Of a stretch of DNA of 64,000 nt, positions 53,490 through 62,189 are shown piece by piece. The position numbers and the translations under genes were made by a program. The notes under the pieces were generated by a model that was not told the origin of the DNA, did not search any database, and saw only the letters and a program-made list of their open reading frames with translations. The stretch is from Azorinus chamasolen (Eukaryota > Mollusca > Bivalvia > Cardiida > Solecurtidae), in the NCBI GenBank assembly GCA_963576725.1, contig OY755242.1, forward strand, positions 60,308,480-60,372,479. Direction: 5' to 3'. Position 1 is the stretch's first letter. Each line of letters begins with the position of its first letter.

Positions 53490-53908
53490 TTATTTCCCTC
53501 ATATAAACGACTTATCACGCTTTTGCAAATACTGTACTGTACATCCAGATAAGGCGGCTCCTATAGCCGTCTGATCAGGATCAGCTCTGTTTGTTATTGT
53601 ATAATGTTAAAACAGATCAGGGTCCATGCTTATAAAAACTTTTAGTTGAGTCTGAGTTCGTTCTCAAGTTTTTGATTGGTCAGATTTGAGCCTTTGGCTC
53701 AAATCTGACCAATCAAAAGCTTGAGAACTCGAATCTGACCAATCAAAAACTTGAGAACGAACTCAGACTCAACTAAAAAGCTTTATAAGCATGGACCCTG
53801 ACTATTAAGTTTCTACCAATGAAAAACATCCTTTGTACATATGCCATTATGAAAATTCAATCAATAAAAAATATTTCTTACATGGATATTCAACAGAGAT
53901 AGTGTTAT
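53490..53908 (+). mobile_element. Family A MITE carrying a G fold-back
   Basis: TTATTTCCCTCATATAAACG at the left, GATAGTGTTAT at the right. The hairpin is shortened (AAGGCGGCTCCTATAGCC). The A sequence is interrupted at 53617 and resumes at 53802 with ATTAAGTTTCTACCAATG. Confidence 0.7.
53617..53801. mobile_element. Family G fold-back nested in an A MITE
   Basis: TCAGGGTCCATGCTTATAA at the left pairs with TTATAAGCATGGACCCTGA at the right. Inner stem GATTGGTCAGATTTGAGCC around TTT. The right arm contains the same extra unit (CTCGAATCTGACCAATC plus AAAAACTTGAGAA) as the copy at 41278. No target duplication could be identified. Confidence 0.8.
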
Positions 53909-53974
53909 AATGCTTAGAATTGAATAAAATATATGTATGTTTGTAAGTATATCACGATGTGCTTCTAGAGACTA

Positions 53975-54168
53975 CAGAATAACCTGCCTTAAGCGGCCAT
54001 CAGAAAAGATCTAATTATGGGTATGTTAGGCAGGTGGTAGCTTAATGCAGGTCAAGTGTAATGCAGAAAGCTCCTATATGAGCTGTCTGTGTTACTTTCG
54101 CCCTGCATTGAGAAACAGCCTTTTCTAAGACTCAATAAATAAATGGCCGCTTAATTCCGGTTCTAATG
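53975..54168 (+). mobile_element. Family D MITE
   Basis: TA-CAGAATAACCTGCCTTAAG at the left, TTAATTCCGGTTCTAATG at the right. Hairpin GGTAGCTTAATGCAGGTC, tip GAAAGCTCCTATATGAGC and CGCCCTGCATTGAGAAAC. Flank CAATAAATAAATGGCCGC as in the other D copies. Confidence 0.8.
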
Positions 54169-54297
54169 TGACGGTAAATTATGTAATATTTCATATTATG
54201 AAAACCTAATATGCGTGAGTGGTAGTCGTGCTAAACGTATATACGTGCCAGATATGACTTAATATTTCTTAAAGGGAAAACGTTAATACTCCAGACT

Positions 54298-54538
54298 TTA
54301 ACCTTTTATTCCATAAATACATCATTTTGCAAACAGAGTAGAACCAGATCAGACAGCTCCTGAAGGTCTCGTCTGATCAGCGTCTGCTCTGTTTGTTCAT
54401 GATATACGTAACTTAGATATGATTCTGCAATTTCTGCCATGGCCAGAAACTGTCCGTGCGTTGTTATTTACTATTAATCTTTTTGATATTCATGGCGTCA
54501 TTATTTTTTTAATGAATATTCATTAGGGAAAGGGTTAT
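54298..54538 (+). mobile_element. Family A2 MITE
   Basis: TTAA-CCTTTTATTCCATAAA at the left; TAGGGAAAGGG-TTAT at the right. Hairpin GTAGAACCAGATCAGACAGC, tip CTCCTGAAGGTCTC. Confidence 0.85.
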
Positions 54539-54679
54539 GGTTGTGTTCTAAAATGTTTATTTCAAAGTTTCTTCTTCGCTTTGTGTACATGTATACAACA
54601 GCGCACAGTGATTTTACACAGGTTTACAAGTTACGAAGTCACTGAGGTTTACCATCCAAAGGTTCATCTTAATAATTCA

Positions 54680-54945
54680 TTAACCCTTACTCCATGAATA
54701 TTTATGTCTGAAAAAATGATATCATGAATATTAATTGCATGCAAATTGGTTGCTATGTTAGCACATGGACACAGAAATTGTTGGCCATGGCAGAAACTGA
54801 ATATCCATAGCCTGGGGTTTTATAATTACATATTGACAATGAAAATTAACGTTTGGCTGTTATAGAAACTTCAAAATCATATCTATATTAAATTATAGGC
54901 AAACAAAGGAGACCCTGATCAGATGGCTCATATTGCGTCTACCCT
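54680..54945 (-). mobile_element. Family A2 MITE, reverse, truncated past hairpin tip
   Basis: TTAA-CCCTTACTCCATGAAT at the left, a partly duplicated middle (GGACACAGAAATTGTTGGCC and again GTTTGGCTGTTATAGAAAC), then AAACAAAGGAGACCCTGATC and AGATGGCTCATATTG. The right arm and right terminus are missing. Confidence 0.7.
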
Positions 54946-55231
54946 AGCGTCTAATATTGCATTTAGGCTATAGTTTGATACTATATATGGCATTGATGTG
55001 TTAGAAATTTTGATTATTTATTTGAAGCTTAGTAGTGGGTAAATTGCGATACAGTGCGAGAGGAGTTGTGTGCATGAGTGAGAGAATGAGTGTGGTGGTG
55101 GTTGATAGGAGGCGAGGATCGGATGCGTGATATAAATATAAACACCGCATTCCAATAAATTTAAAAATCACGTTTTATACTGTTAATAGTTATGGATATC
55201 AGTTACCTGATTTTTATGATGGCAGGTCAAA
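54946..55231. other. No gene recognised
   Basis: Includes a purine-rich patch (GTGCGAGAGGAGTTGTGTGC onward). Nothing assignable. Confidence 0.35.
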
Positions 55232-55470
55232 TTAACCGTTTATCTTCATAAATACACTTTTGCAAAGAGAGTAGACCCAGATCAGAGGCTTCTGTGGGAT
55301 CCATCTGGTCTAGGTCTGCCCTGTTTGCTTTGATATAATATAGATCTGATTCTACAAAGTTTGATATAATATAGATCTAATTCTACAAATTTCTGTCACG
55401 ATAAAGCATTATTTTATTCATAGCACCCTTATAAAATGAGTGAATCAATACTCACAGGGTAAAGAGTTGA
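55232..55470 (+). mobile_element. Family A2 MITE with internal duplication
   Basis: TTAA-CCGTTTATCTTCATAAA at the left, GGGTAAAGAG-TTGA at the right. GATATAATATAGATCTGATT plus CTACAAAGTTT is directly repeated (about 31 bp, twice). Hairpin tip GAGGCTTCTGTGGGATCC. Confidence 0.75.
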
Positions 55471-55722
55471 TAGCAGAGGGTATTTCCGGTCTTACATGTA
55501 TCAATATGATATGGGTATCACTCTATGAGTCTCTGCAGTGAGTTCATATTCAAGTACTGATTAGTGTTGCATGTGTTTACATGGTATCTTCCTGACTTTA
55601 CTTAAGAACAAACCATCTATTTATTGACTTGTACATCATCATTCATATACACACATATACATATGTTAACACATATATCAGTCTAATATATCTTTTATAA
55701 TCATAAACAACATTTTATTATA

Positions 55723-55845
55723 CAGTTAAATCTCGAGAATTCGAAATTTGAATATAGAACAATTTAGACACTTTTAGGCAGGTGACTGCCTAATGCAGGG
55801 TGAAAGTCATGCGGGGGAGCTTTCTGCATGACCCCATCATTTTAT
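55723..55845 (+). mobile_element. Family E MITE, right end lost
   Basis: TA-CAGTTAAATCTCGAGAAT at the left; GGCAGGTGACTGCCTAATGC, GGTGAAAGTCATGCGG and GGGAGCTTTCTGCATGACC. Homology ends in the right hairpin arm, where the retroelement-like sequence starts. Confidence 0.65.
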
Positions 55846-56275
55846 GCTGTTTTATGTTTGATATGCTTTCTGCGATTGCTTAATGTTGCTTTAATGCCGA
55901 CTATGCTTTCTATGTATTCCAAATTATTTTAGAATGAGGCCAAATATGTTAAAACTGACTCAGCTTTTAAGTTCCAACGATGAAGTTGTAATTTCAAAGC
56001 TAGTAACGTACGTTACATGTGCTCTTGAAATACGCAGTAACCTTCTTTCGGCTTAAAGTATTAGTAAACATTCCAAATTTACCCTCCGCGTAATGTCATA
56101 AAATTATTAGCATGTATTTTATTATGGTTTGAATGCTAAAATTCTGTTTTGTTATGTGCTCAAGCGGTTTGCTTGACTTTGATTATATCTTGTAGCGTAC
56201 AATGTATAGGGATGGTAAACTGTATATGTTTAAATCCAAAATAAAGTGTATTCTGATTCTGATTCTGATTCTATG
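55846..56275 (+). mobile_element. Probable non-LTR element 3' tail
   Basis: Ends with AATCCAAAATAAAGTG and a TATTCTGATTCTGATTCTG repeat (56245-56275), the form of a LINE 3' end with a simple-repeat tail. No reverse transcriptase frame was found upstream; it abuts the truncated E element. Confidence 0.4.
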
Positions 56276-56388
56276 TATGTGCTTATAATGTATGTTTTGT
56301 ATTGTTACGAACTGTTGGTGTTAAAAGCTCCATTTACACAGAACAGATACTGTCATGACGGCGTGGTAATATTATAAGTCATAGCATA

Positions 56389-56578
56389 CTGTAGAACATG
56401 TCTTTAACGACAATTCATTTATTGAACACAGGAGTCTTAAAAAGCAGATGATTGCTGTAATGCACGGCAAAGGCAATCCAGAAGGCTCCTACAGGAGCAG
56501 GAGGAATTAAGCTACTACCTGGTTTACTGACCCATTATAATGCCTCTTCCTGATGGCCCCTCAAGATAGTCTACGGTC
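56389..56578 (+). mobile_element. Family D MITE, diverged
   Basis: CTGTAGAACATGTCTTTAAC at the left, CAAGATAGTCTACGGTC at the right. AAGCAGATGATTGCTGTAAT, GGCTCCTACAGGAGC and AATTAAGCTACTACCTGG keep the hairpin outline. Confidence 0.65.
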
Positions 56579-56931
56579 TTCGCATTCAGTATGATAAGGG
56601 AGGCAACTTGTATGGACTACAATATTTTGTAGCTAGAGTTGTCTAACTTAGACACTGCTCTCTTTGAAGGCAATTGGTATCAGACTGCTACAAAAAGGCA
56701 GACATACTGTAATATAGCGTTTGTTGCTAAATATCAAATGTAATTAATGTTTTGAACTAGCTTCATATCTTATAGAAACTGCATATAAAATGGAATACAT
56801 GTACATGTATCGCAGTTCTCTTGGATTTATGGCAATCAATCATTGTGGGCGCTGATTAGGTACTGAACACGAGGGATGAACATGGTCTACACTGAAACTT
56901 ATAAATGAATACTAAATAATGTACAAAACAA
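56579..56931. other. No gene or repeat recognised
   Basis: AT-rich; nothing assignable apart from a short ACATGTACATGTAT palindrome near 56796. Confidence 0.35.
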
Positions 56932-57113
56932 GCAACATATAAATGTGCGCACTCAGATACTAAAATCACCATTTCCCTACCAATCCCTATGTTGTGACCA
57001 CTCTTTAGAATCGTCTCTTCTTGAAGATTGTAAAGAGTGGTCACAACATAGGGGTTGGTGTTGAAATGAAGGAGTTACTCCTGGAATTGTTTCAATTTAC
57101 ACATCTTATCTGG
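56932..57113 (-). mobile_element. Family F MITE, reverse orientation
   Basis: ATAAATGTGCGCACTCAG at the left, CACATCTTATCTGG at the right. Stem CCTATGTTGTGACCACTCTT plus TAGAATCG pairs with AGATTGTAAAGAGTGGTCAC plus AACATAGG; the tip is TCTCTTCTTGA. Confidence 0.75.
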
Positions 57114-57159
57114 ACCTCTAAATTGTATAAGAACATGAATATAAAGTTGAAATCAGATT

Positions 57160-57397
57160 TAGAGAAGTTCCATAAGCGAACAGAGCAGACCACAGGGGGC
57201 CATTTCGTGGGTCTACATGGTCTAAAAGGTAAAAAAATATTGATTGGGTCGATTTAGTGTTATATTATATACATATTATATAATATAACACTAAATCGAC
57301 CCAATCAATTTGTTTGACCTTTTAGACCCACGAAGTGGCCCCCCCTGTGGAACAGACTAGGAGCCATCTGATGTGGGTAAGCTCTGTTTGCAAAGGT
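57160..57397 (-). mobile_element. Family A remnant split by a palindrome
   Basis: AGTTCCATAAGCGAACAGAG precedes the insert; TAGGAGCCATCTGATGTGGG, TAAGCTCTGTTTGCAAAGG follow. The insert sits in the left hairpin arm, and a few bases of the arm are missing at the junction. Confidence 0.6.
57191..57349. mobile_element. 159-bp palindromic insert, hAT-like ends
   Basis: CACAGGGGGCCATTTCGTGG at the left pairs with CCACGAAGTGGCCCCCCCTG at the right; TTGATTGGGTCGATTTAGTG pairs exactly with its inverse, and the tip is ATTATATACATATTATATAA. Flanks GAGCAGAC and GAACAGAC (57183-57190, 57350-57357) match at 7 of 8, as an 8-bp hAT-type target duplication would. No ORF. Confidence 0.65.
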
Positions 57398-57630
57398 GCC
57401 AGAAGTCGTCATCGAAGGAAAATGTTATTTTTTAATAGTATACAGACCAAATACCCGACTGTGTAGAATATTTAGCCTCTGTTTCTGGATAATGGTGACA
57501 GGACTTCATTTTTACTGTTTATTCGTGTACTTGTCTCTATCCTTTTTCTCTTTCTTCCTTTTTAACGTCTTTTGTCCGGGCCTAAAATTATACAAAAGCA
57601 GGATATACTTTAAGCCAGCTACCACTTGCT

Positions 57631-57863
57631 TTAACCCTTTCCTTCATATAAACATGTTTTCACGCGTTTGCAAACATAGTAGGCCCAGATCAGACGGCTC
57701 CTATAGGAGCCGTCTGATCAGGGTCTGCTATATTTCATAATGGAATTTGATAGTTTAGTTTCTTTATTTTCTAATCCTTCCACATTTCATTATAACCGTT
57801 TCATCCATGAGCATACAGTAGGTATAGACATTGGGAATAAACAAATAAACATAGAACAGGGAC
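57631..57863 (+). mobile_element. Family A1 MITE with perfect tip
   Basis: TTAA-CCCTTTCCTTCATATA at the left. The hairpin holds GGCTCCTATAGGAGCC in full. The right end is eroded after AACATAGAACAGGGAC (57848-57863). Confidence 0.85.
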
Positions 57864-58121
57864 TACGACACGTGATTTATACATTCACATTCCACCACTG
57901 TCGCTCTTATCTTACGGTTAAGTAATACACATGAAATCGATATTTCTCTTTCTACTAGGACCTGTTGATATTCATAAAATAAATGACTGGGTTGTGGTTG
58001 TGGAAACACATGTGATAAATTATTTGCGACTTTTATCAAAATTTTGAGAAATTGCGCATGATTAGATTTGATATATTCATGTTTTAGAAATGTGGTTCTA
58101 TTTCGAACACGCCGTTATCTA

Positions 58122-58292
58122 TTAACCCTTTCCCTGTTCAATGTTTCTGTGTAGAAATTTTGACATCATGAATATTAATTAGATTTTTTTTTCATAATAG
58201 CATATGAATACGTGGTATTTTGGCTCACACAAAACTATAGAATCTGTATTATATCATGCACAAACAGAGCAGACCCTGATCAGACCCTGATC
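58122..58292 (-). mobile_element. Family A MITE, reverse, truncated at hairpin
   Basis: TTAA-CCCTTTCCCTGTTCAA at the left, TTTTGGCTCACACAAAACTA, AGAGCAGACCCTGATCAG, then a direct repeat ACCCTGATCA and abrupt end. The right arm is missing. Confidence 0.7.
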
Positions 58293-58453
58293 AATACTCT
58301 CCGCTACTATGAGCGTGTATTCTATTTGAGACACTCTCTTTGAACATTATTGTATTGCTAACAGTGCAGACCCGCTCCAGAAAGAACGTTTTTGATGATG
58401 TATCTAACAAAGGTCCACGCGGTATGTAAATACTACATACAGTAGAACATGTC

Positions 58454-58702
58454 TTAACCCCCTCCCTGTTCTGTGTTTATTCCAAATGTCAATACCTACT
58501 GAATATACATGGACAAATGGTTATAATGAAATATGAAAGGTGGAAATTGTAGCCATTTTAGAAAGTAACGAAATATACCTTTCAAATTCCATTTAGCAAA
58601 CAGAGCAGACCCTGATCAAATGACTTCTCTTGGAGCCATCTGATCTGGGTCTACGCTGTTTGCAAATGCGTGAAAACACGGTTATATGAGGGAAAGGGTT
58701 AA
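58454..58702 (-). mobile_element. Family A1 MITE nested in D
   Basis: TTAA-CCCCCTCCCTGTTCTG at the left and GAGGGAAAGGG-TTAA at the right. Removing it with one TTAA restores the D consensus across the site (GTC-TTAA-GCGATCATT). Hairpin tip TGACTTCTCTTGGAGCC. Confidence 0.9.
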
Positions 58703-58828
58703 GCGATCATTTCTTTATTGAAAATAGGAGTCTAAAAAGGCAGGTACATTTGTAGTTGGAAAATAGGAGTCTAAAAAGGCAGGTCCATTTGTAGTTGCAA
58801 AAGTAATACAGGAAGCTTCTACCTGACC

Positions 58829-59609
58829 TTTGACCTGCATTAAACTACCACCTTCCTTACAGACCCATACTTTGACCTGCATTAAACTACCACCTTCCTT
58901 ACAGACCCATACTTTGACCTGCATTAAACTACCACCTTCCTTACAGACCCATACTTTGACCTGCATTAAACTACCACCTTCCTTACAGACCCATACTTTG
59001 ACCTGCATTAAACTACCACCTTCCTTACAGACCCATACTTTGACCTGCATTAAACTACCACCTTCCTTACAGACCCATACTTTGACCTGCATTAAACTAC
59101 CACCTTCCTTACAGACCCATACTTTGACCTGCATTAAACTACCACCTTCCTTACAGACCCATACTTTGACCTGCATTAAACTACCACCTTCCTTACAGAC
59201 CCATACTTTGACCTGCATTAAACTACCACCTTCCTTACAGACCCATACTTTGACCTGCATTAAACTACCCCCTTCCTTACAGACCCATACCTTTGACCTG
59301 CATTAAACTACCACCTTCCTTACAGACCCATACTTTGACCTGCATTAAACTACCACCTTCCTTACAGACCCATACCTTTGACCTGCATTAAACTACCACC
59401 TTCCTTACAGACCCATACCTTTGACCTGCATTAAACTACCACCTTCCTTACAGACCCATACTTTGACCTGCATTAAACTACCACCTTCCTTACAGACCCA
59501 TACTTAGACCTGCATTAAACTACCACCTTCCTTACAGACCCATACTTACACATGTTTTACCTTACCTTTGACCTGCATTAAACTACCACCTTCCTTACAG
59601 ACCCATACT
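58829..59609. repeat. 42-bp satellite derived from the D hairpin arm
   Basis: Unit TTTGACCTGCATTAAACTAC, CACCTTCCTTACAGACCCAT, AC. About 18 copies, almost identical. The first unit is in register with the right hairpin arm of the host D element and the last runs into D's right flank. A 14-codon periodic ORF on both strands is an artefact of 42 = 3 x 14. Confidence 0.95.
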
Positions 59610-59649
59610 TACACATGTTTTAGATGGCTGCTTAAGACAGTTTCTACTG

Positions 59650-59931
59650 TATTCTTATTAGTAGTATCAAACAATGCAGTCCCTTGCCAGACATCTCGTC
59701 GTAGACACGGCGGCTGTTCTTAGTCTACACTGTTTACAATGCAATGCAATGCAAAAATAAATTCAAATGCAGCGGCACATTTAATACTCTAAGTAAATAC
59801 GTTAATAACAAATTATAATGTGAACGGAGATACACGTTACCAGGTCATATCCGTTTATAGGTGATCATGGTCCCATCCAAAGTGTCCCAAGAGTGAAACA
59901 AGAGTCAAATCGAATACTGCTTAGCTAAGTA
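59650..59931. other. H-type hairpin remnant and unassigned sequence
   Basis: TCAAACAATGCAGTCCCTTG and GTTCTTAGTCTACACTGTTT (59669-59735) are arms of an H/I-type hairpin; termini are not visible. The rest is unassigned. Confidence 0.4.
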
Positions 59932-60228
59932 CAGCGAGACCTCAGTATCCAGAACATGGATAACTCGTAATTCGAGATAACTTGAACAAAAAAATCGGTC
60001 ATTAAAAAAGAAAGGATGCAAAATTGTTCTTAAACACATCACTACGCACATCTATAAAAGAGCACGTGATATCTTAATGCAGGTATAACGTAATGCTACC
60101 CACCCTAGACCTGCATTAAGTTGTGAACTTGAGAAATTGTCCAGATTTGAAATCTGATAACTCGAACCTCTGTTATTTCGAAGTAATTTTTATTGTCTAT
60201 TGACGTTCGAGATATCGAAGTCCAACTG
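59932..60228 (+). mobile_element. Tig2 MITE, TA to TA
   Basis: TA-CAGCGAGACCTCAGTATC at the left and GAGATATCGAAGTCCAACTG-TA at the right. The core keeps ATCTTAATGCAGGTATAACG and TAGACCTGCATTAAGTTG, but the inner tip is reduced to TAATGCTACCCACCC. Confidence 0.8.
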
Positions 60229-60351
60229 TACTTGGAAGACATACTTAAACAGTCGTTTGGTCAGGATCTTCACTGTTTCTACTATGTCAGTCTAATATAA
60301 AGCTATCAAATCAAGTTATCATATATCTAATATATGGCACACATTCAATGA

Positions 60352-60766
60352 CAGTAAACTCCCTCTAAACTGAAGTTTTAATAGAGAACAATTTAGGTCT
60401 TTTTAGGCAGCTTAATGCAGGTTGAAAGTAATGCAGAAAGCTCCTCTTGTATGACTTTCAACCTGCATTAAGCTGACACCTGTCTTAACCCATTTGCTCC
60501 CACGATCCAATATATGGGACTTAGGCAAACAGTCTAGACTCTGATCAGACGCCGCATAATGTGGCGTCTGATCAGAGTCTACACTGTTTGCTGATAGGAA
60601 TTTCAATATAAAACAAAATGAAATTGAAAATTTTGACCAGGCAATCCTTAAATAAAACATGGACTAATCCAGTATATAAGCATGAAAGAATCCACTGGGC
60701 GCAAATGGGTTAAAGACCGATACTGATTCTACTAATTTGAACATCTGATTGAGATAAGTTTTACTG
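60352..60766 (+). mobile_element. Family E MITE carrying a J MITE
   Basis: CAGTAAACTCCCTCTAAAC at the left, GATAAGTTTTACTG-TA at the right. Hairpin GCAGCTTAATGCAGGTTG, AATGCAGAAAGCTCCTC, then CTTTCAACCTGCATTAAGC. The sequence ACACCTGTC-TTAA-AGACCGATACTG is continuous once the J insert is removed. Confidence 0.8.
60485..60713 (+). mobile_element. Family J MITE nested in E
   Basis: TTAA-CCCATTTGCTCCCACG at the left and TGGGCGCAAATGGG-TTAA at the right give a terminal inverted repeat CCCATTTGC. Hairpin GCAAACAGTCTAGACTCTGA and TCAGACGCCGCATAATGTGG with a full inverse arm. The only J copy in the window. Confidence 0.85.
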
Positions 60767-60887
60767 TATTCAGCTTCACAAACAGTTGAAGAGGGGAGAT
60801 AGAGTACCCGAGTACTGGGGGCAATCAGGTTGATGGTCATATAAACTCATATTACCTCTCAAGTAGTAATTCAGGTATACGGACTTG

Positions 60888-61065
60888 ACCCTTTCCCTTA
60901 TAACCACGTATTCGCGAATTGATCACTTTATGAACATTCTTCAACTTGATTTTTATAAGGTAATACGTTCGAGAGAAGTTTTGGCCTAGACAAAAGCTGT
61001 TAGAGCAGGTATATATAATCTTATAAGCAACCAGAGTAGACCCTGATCAGACGGCTCCAATAGTA
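60888..61065 (-). mobile_element. Family A MITE, reverse, cut at the hairpin tip
   Basis: ACCCTTTCCCTTATAACC at the left, TTTTGGCCTAGACAAAAGC, AGAGTAGACCCTGATCAG and ACGGCTCCAATAG; then a B element begins. The right arm does not reappear after the B element. Confidence 0.7.
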
Positions 61066-61285
61066 TTAACCCGTTCCCTCATAATGACGCCTCTGTAAAA
61101 AGTCACTTTATGAAACCATTGTGATAAATAGAGTATTTGCTCCATAGGAGCAAATGCTTTATTTATCACAATGGTTTCGAAACTACACAATTCTAAAATT
61201 TCTCTTTTTGCTAGTAAATGCTCCTTTTTGGAAGATTTTATCCAAAGAGGTTGGACCTAAAATAGCTTATGGGGTAATGGGCTAA
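61066..61285 (-). mobile_element. Family B MITE
   Basis: TTAA-CCCGTTCCCTCATAATG at the left and GGGGTAATGGG-CTAA at the right. Stem GAAACCATTGTGATAAATAG, tip TTGCTCCATAGGAGCAAA and inverse arm intact except one base (AGTATTT/AAATGCT). Confidence 0.85.
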
Positions 61286-61541
61286 CATGTACGCATCCAA
61301 TCAGTTACATTAAGTTGTTATCTCCCCTTTGCCATTGTGTCCTCTGTTAAAAATCAGTATCATGGTTTTCTTCAGTTTCTGATCAAAATCATGACCATGG
61401 TGTCTATTTACTCGTCAACTTATCTGGATCAACTACTGGCATGCAATATCAGGAAATTCATAACTAACGTGCAGATGGATACCACGCCCACTAACATGTC
61501 ATACTGTCAGGCAACGAGATCTGGGTCGTCTCCTTAAGACC
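61286..61541. other. No gene recognised
   Basis: A 66-codon ORF (61337-61537) without recognisable domain. Confidence 0.35.
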
Positions 61542-61744
61542 TTAAATCTTTCACTGCCACATTTTTTCGTCTGCAAACTTTTTTCGTCTGCTACAAATTT
61601 TGCTTGTTTTTATTTTTATTGATCGTTGTTTCAAAAACAGTCACAATAACAAACAGTTTAGATCCTGGTGAGAGGGCGTCTCATCTGGATCCATTATGTT
61701 TGCATAAGTAATCACATAGGCAACATTGGCAGCGAAAGTGTTAA
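61542..61744 (+). mobile_element. Family C MITE, hairpin tip deleted
   Basis: TTAA-ATCTTTCACTGCCACAT at the left and GGCAGCGAAAGTG-TTAA at the right. AGTTTAGATCCTGGTGAGAG runs directly into GGCGTCTCATCTGGATCC; the CCGAGTTACTC tip is lost. Confidence 0.85.
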
Positions 61745-61747
61745 GCT

Positions 61748-61996
61748 TTAACCCTTTCCCTAATATAAACGTGTTTTCACGCATTTGCAAACAGAGTAGA
61801 CCCAGATCAGACGGCTCCTATAAGAGCCGTCTGATCAGGGTCTGCACTGTTTGCTGTTGGAATTAGATAGATCTGTTCCTTTGCTTTCGTAAGTGGCTAC
61901 AATATTCCGCCTTTCATATTTCATTATAACAATTTTGCCCATGAATATTCAGTAGTTATTGAAATTTTGAATAAACATAGAACAGGGAAAGGGTTA
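61748..61996 (+). mobile_element. Family A1 MITE, intact TTAA to TTAA
   Basis: TTAA-CCCTTTCCCTAATATA at the left and AACAGGGAAAGGG-TTAA at the right. Hairpin tip GGCTCCTATAAGAGCC. Separated from the preceding C element by only three bases. Confidence 0.9.
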
Positions 61997-62026
61997 AACA
62001 TTTATAATAACTGCAGACGACCTTTT

Positions 62027-62189
62027 GTTAAGCAGAAATATTTGCGAAGCAGACGACGTATTCTTATAAGCAGATGGCAATTTGCTTCTACTATGTTTTT
62101 GAAACAAAAATGAAGAAAATCAAAAGAATGAAAATTTGTAGCAGACGACAAAGTTAGCAGACGACAGAGTTTGGCAGCGAAAGGGTTAA
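62027..62189 (-). mobile_element. Family C MITE, right part only
   Basis: TGTTTTTGAAACAAAAATGA, TTGTAGCAGACGACAAAG, TAGCAGACGACAGAG and TTTGGCAGCGAAAGGG-TTAA. The hairpin end is missing and replaced by an extra CAGACGACG block. Confidence 0.65.

Larger units (their letters stand above)
58440..59649 (+). mobile_element. Composite family D MITE
   Basis: TA-CAGTAGAACATGTC at the left and CTTAAGACAGTTTCTACTG-TA at the right are D termini. Between them are an A1 MITE inserted at the TTAA of GTCTTAAGCG, D flank (ATTTCTTTATTGAAAATAGG) with a 50-bp duplication of GTCTAAAAAGGCAGGT..., a reduced hairpin, and a 42-bp satellite made from the right hairpin arm. The usual length is about 200 bp; this copy is over 1.2 kb. 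Confidence 0.85.

Noticed and set aside
58715..59306. 181- and 158-codon ORFs with perfect 14-residue repeats on opposite strands
   Set aside because: They are the 42-bp satellite read in frame on both strands; its origin from a MITE arm explains them.
58829..59609. CRISPR-like regular array
   Set aside because: Units are contiguous with no unique spacers, and the DNA is animal. The same holds for the arrays at 43855-45870 and 16710-17430.
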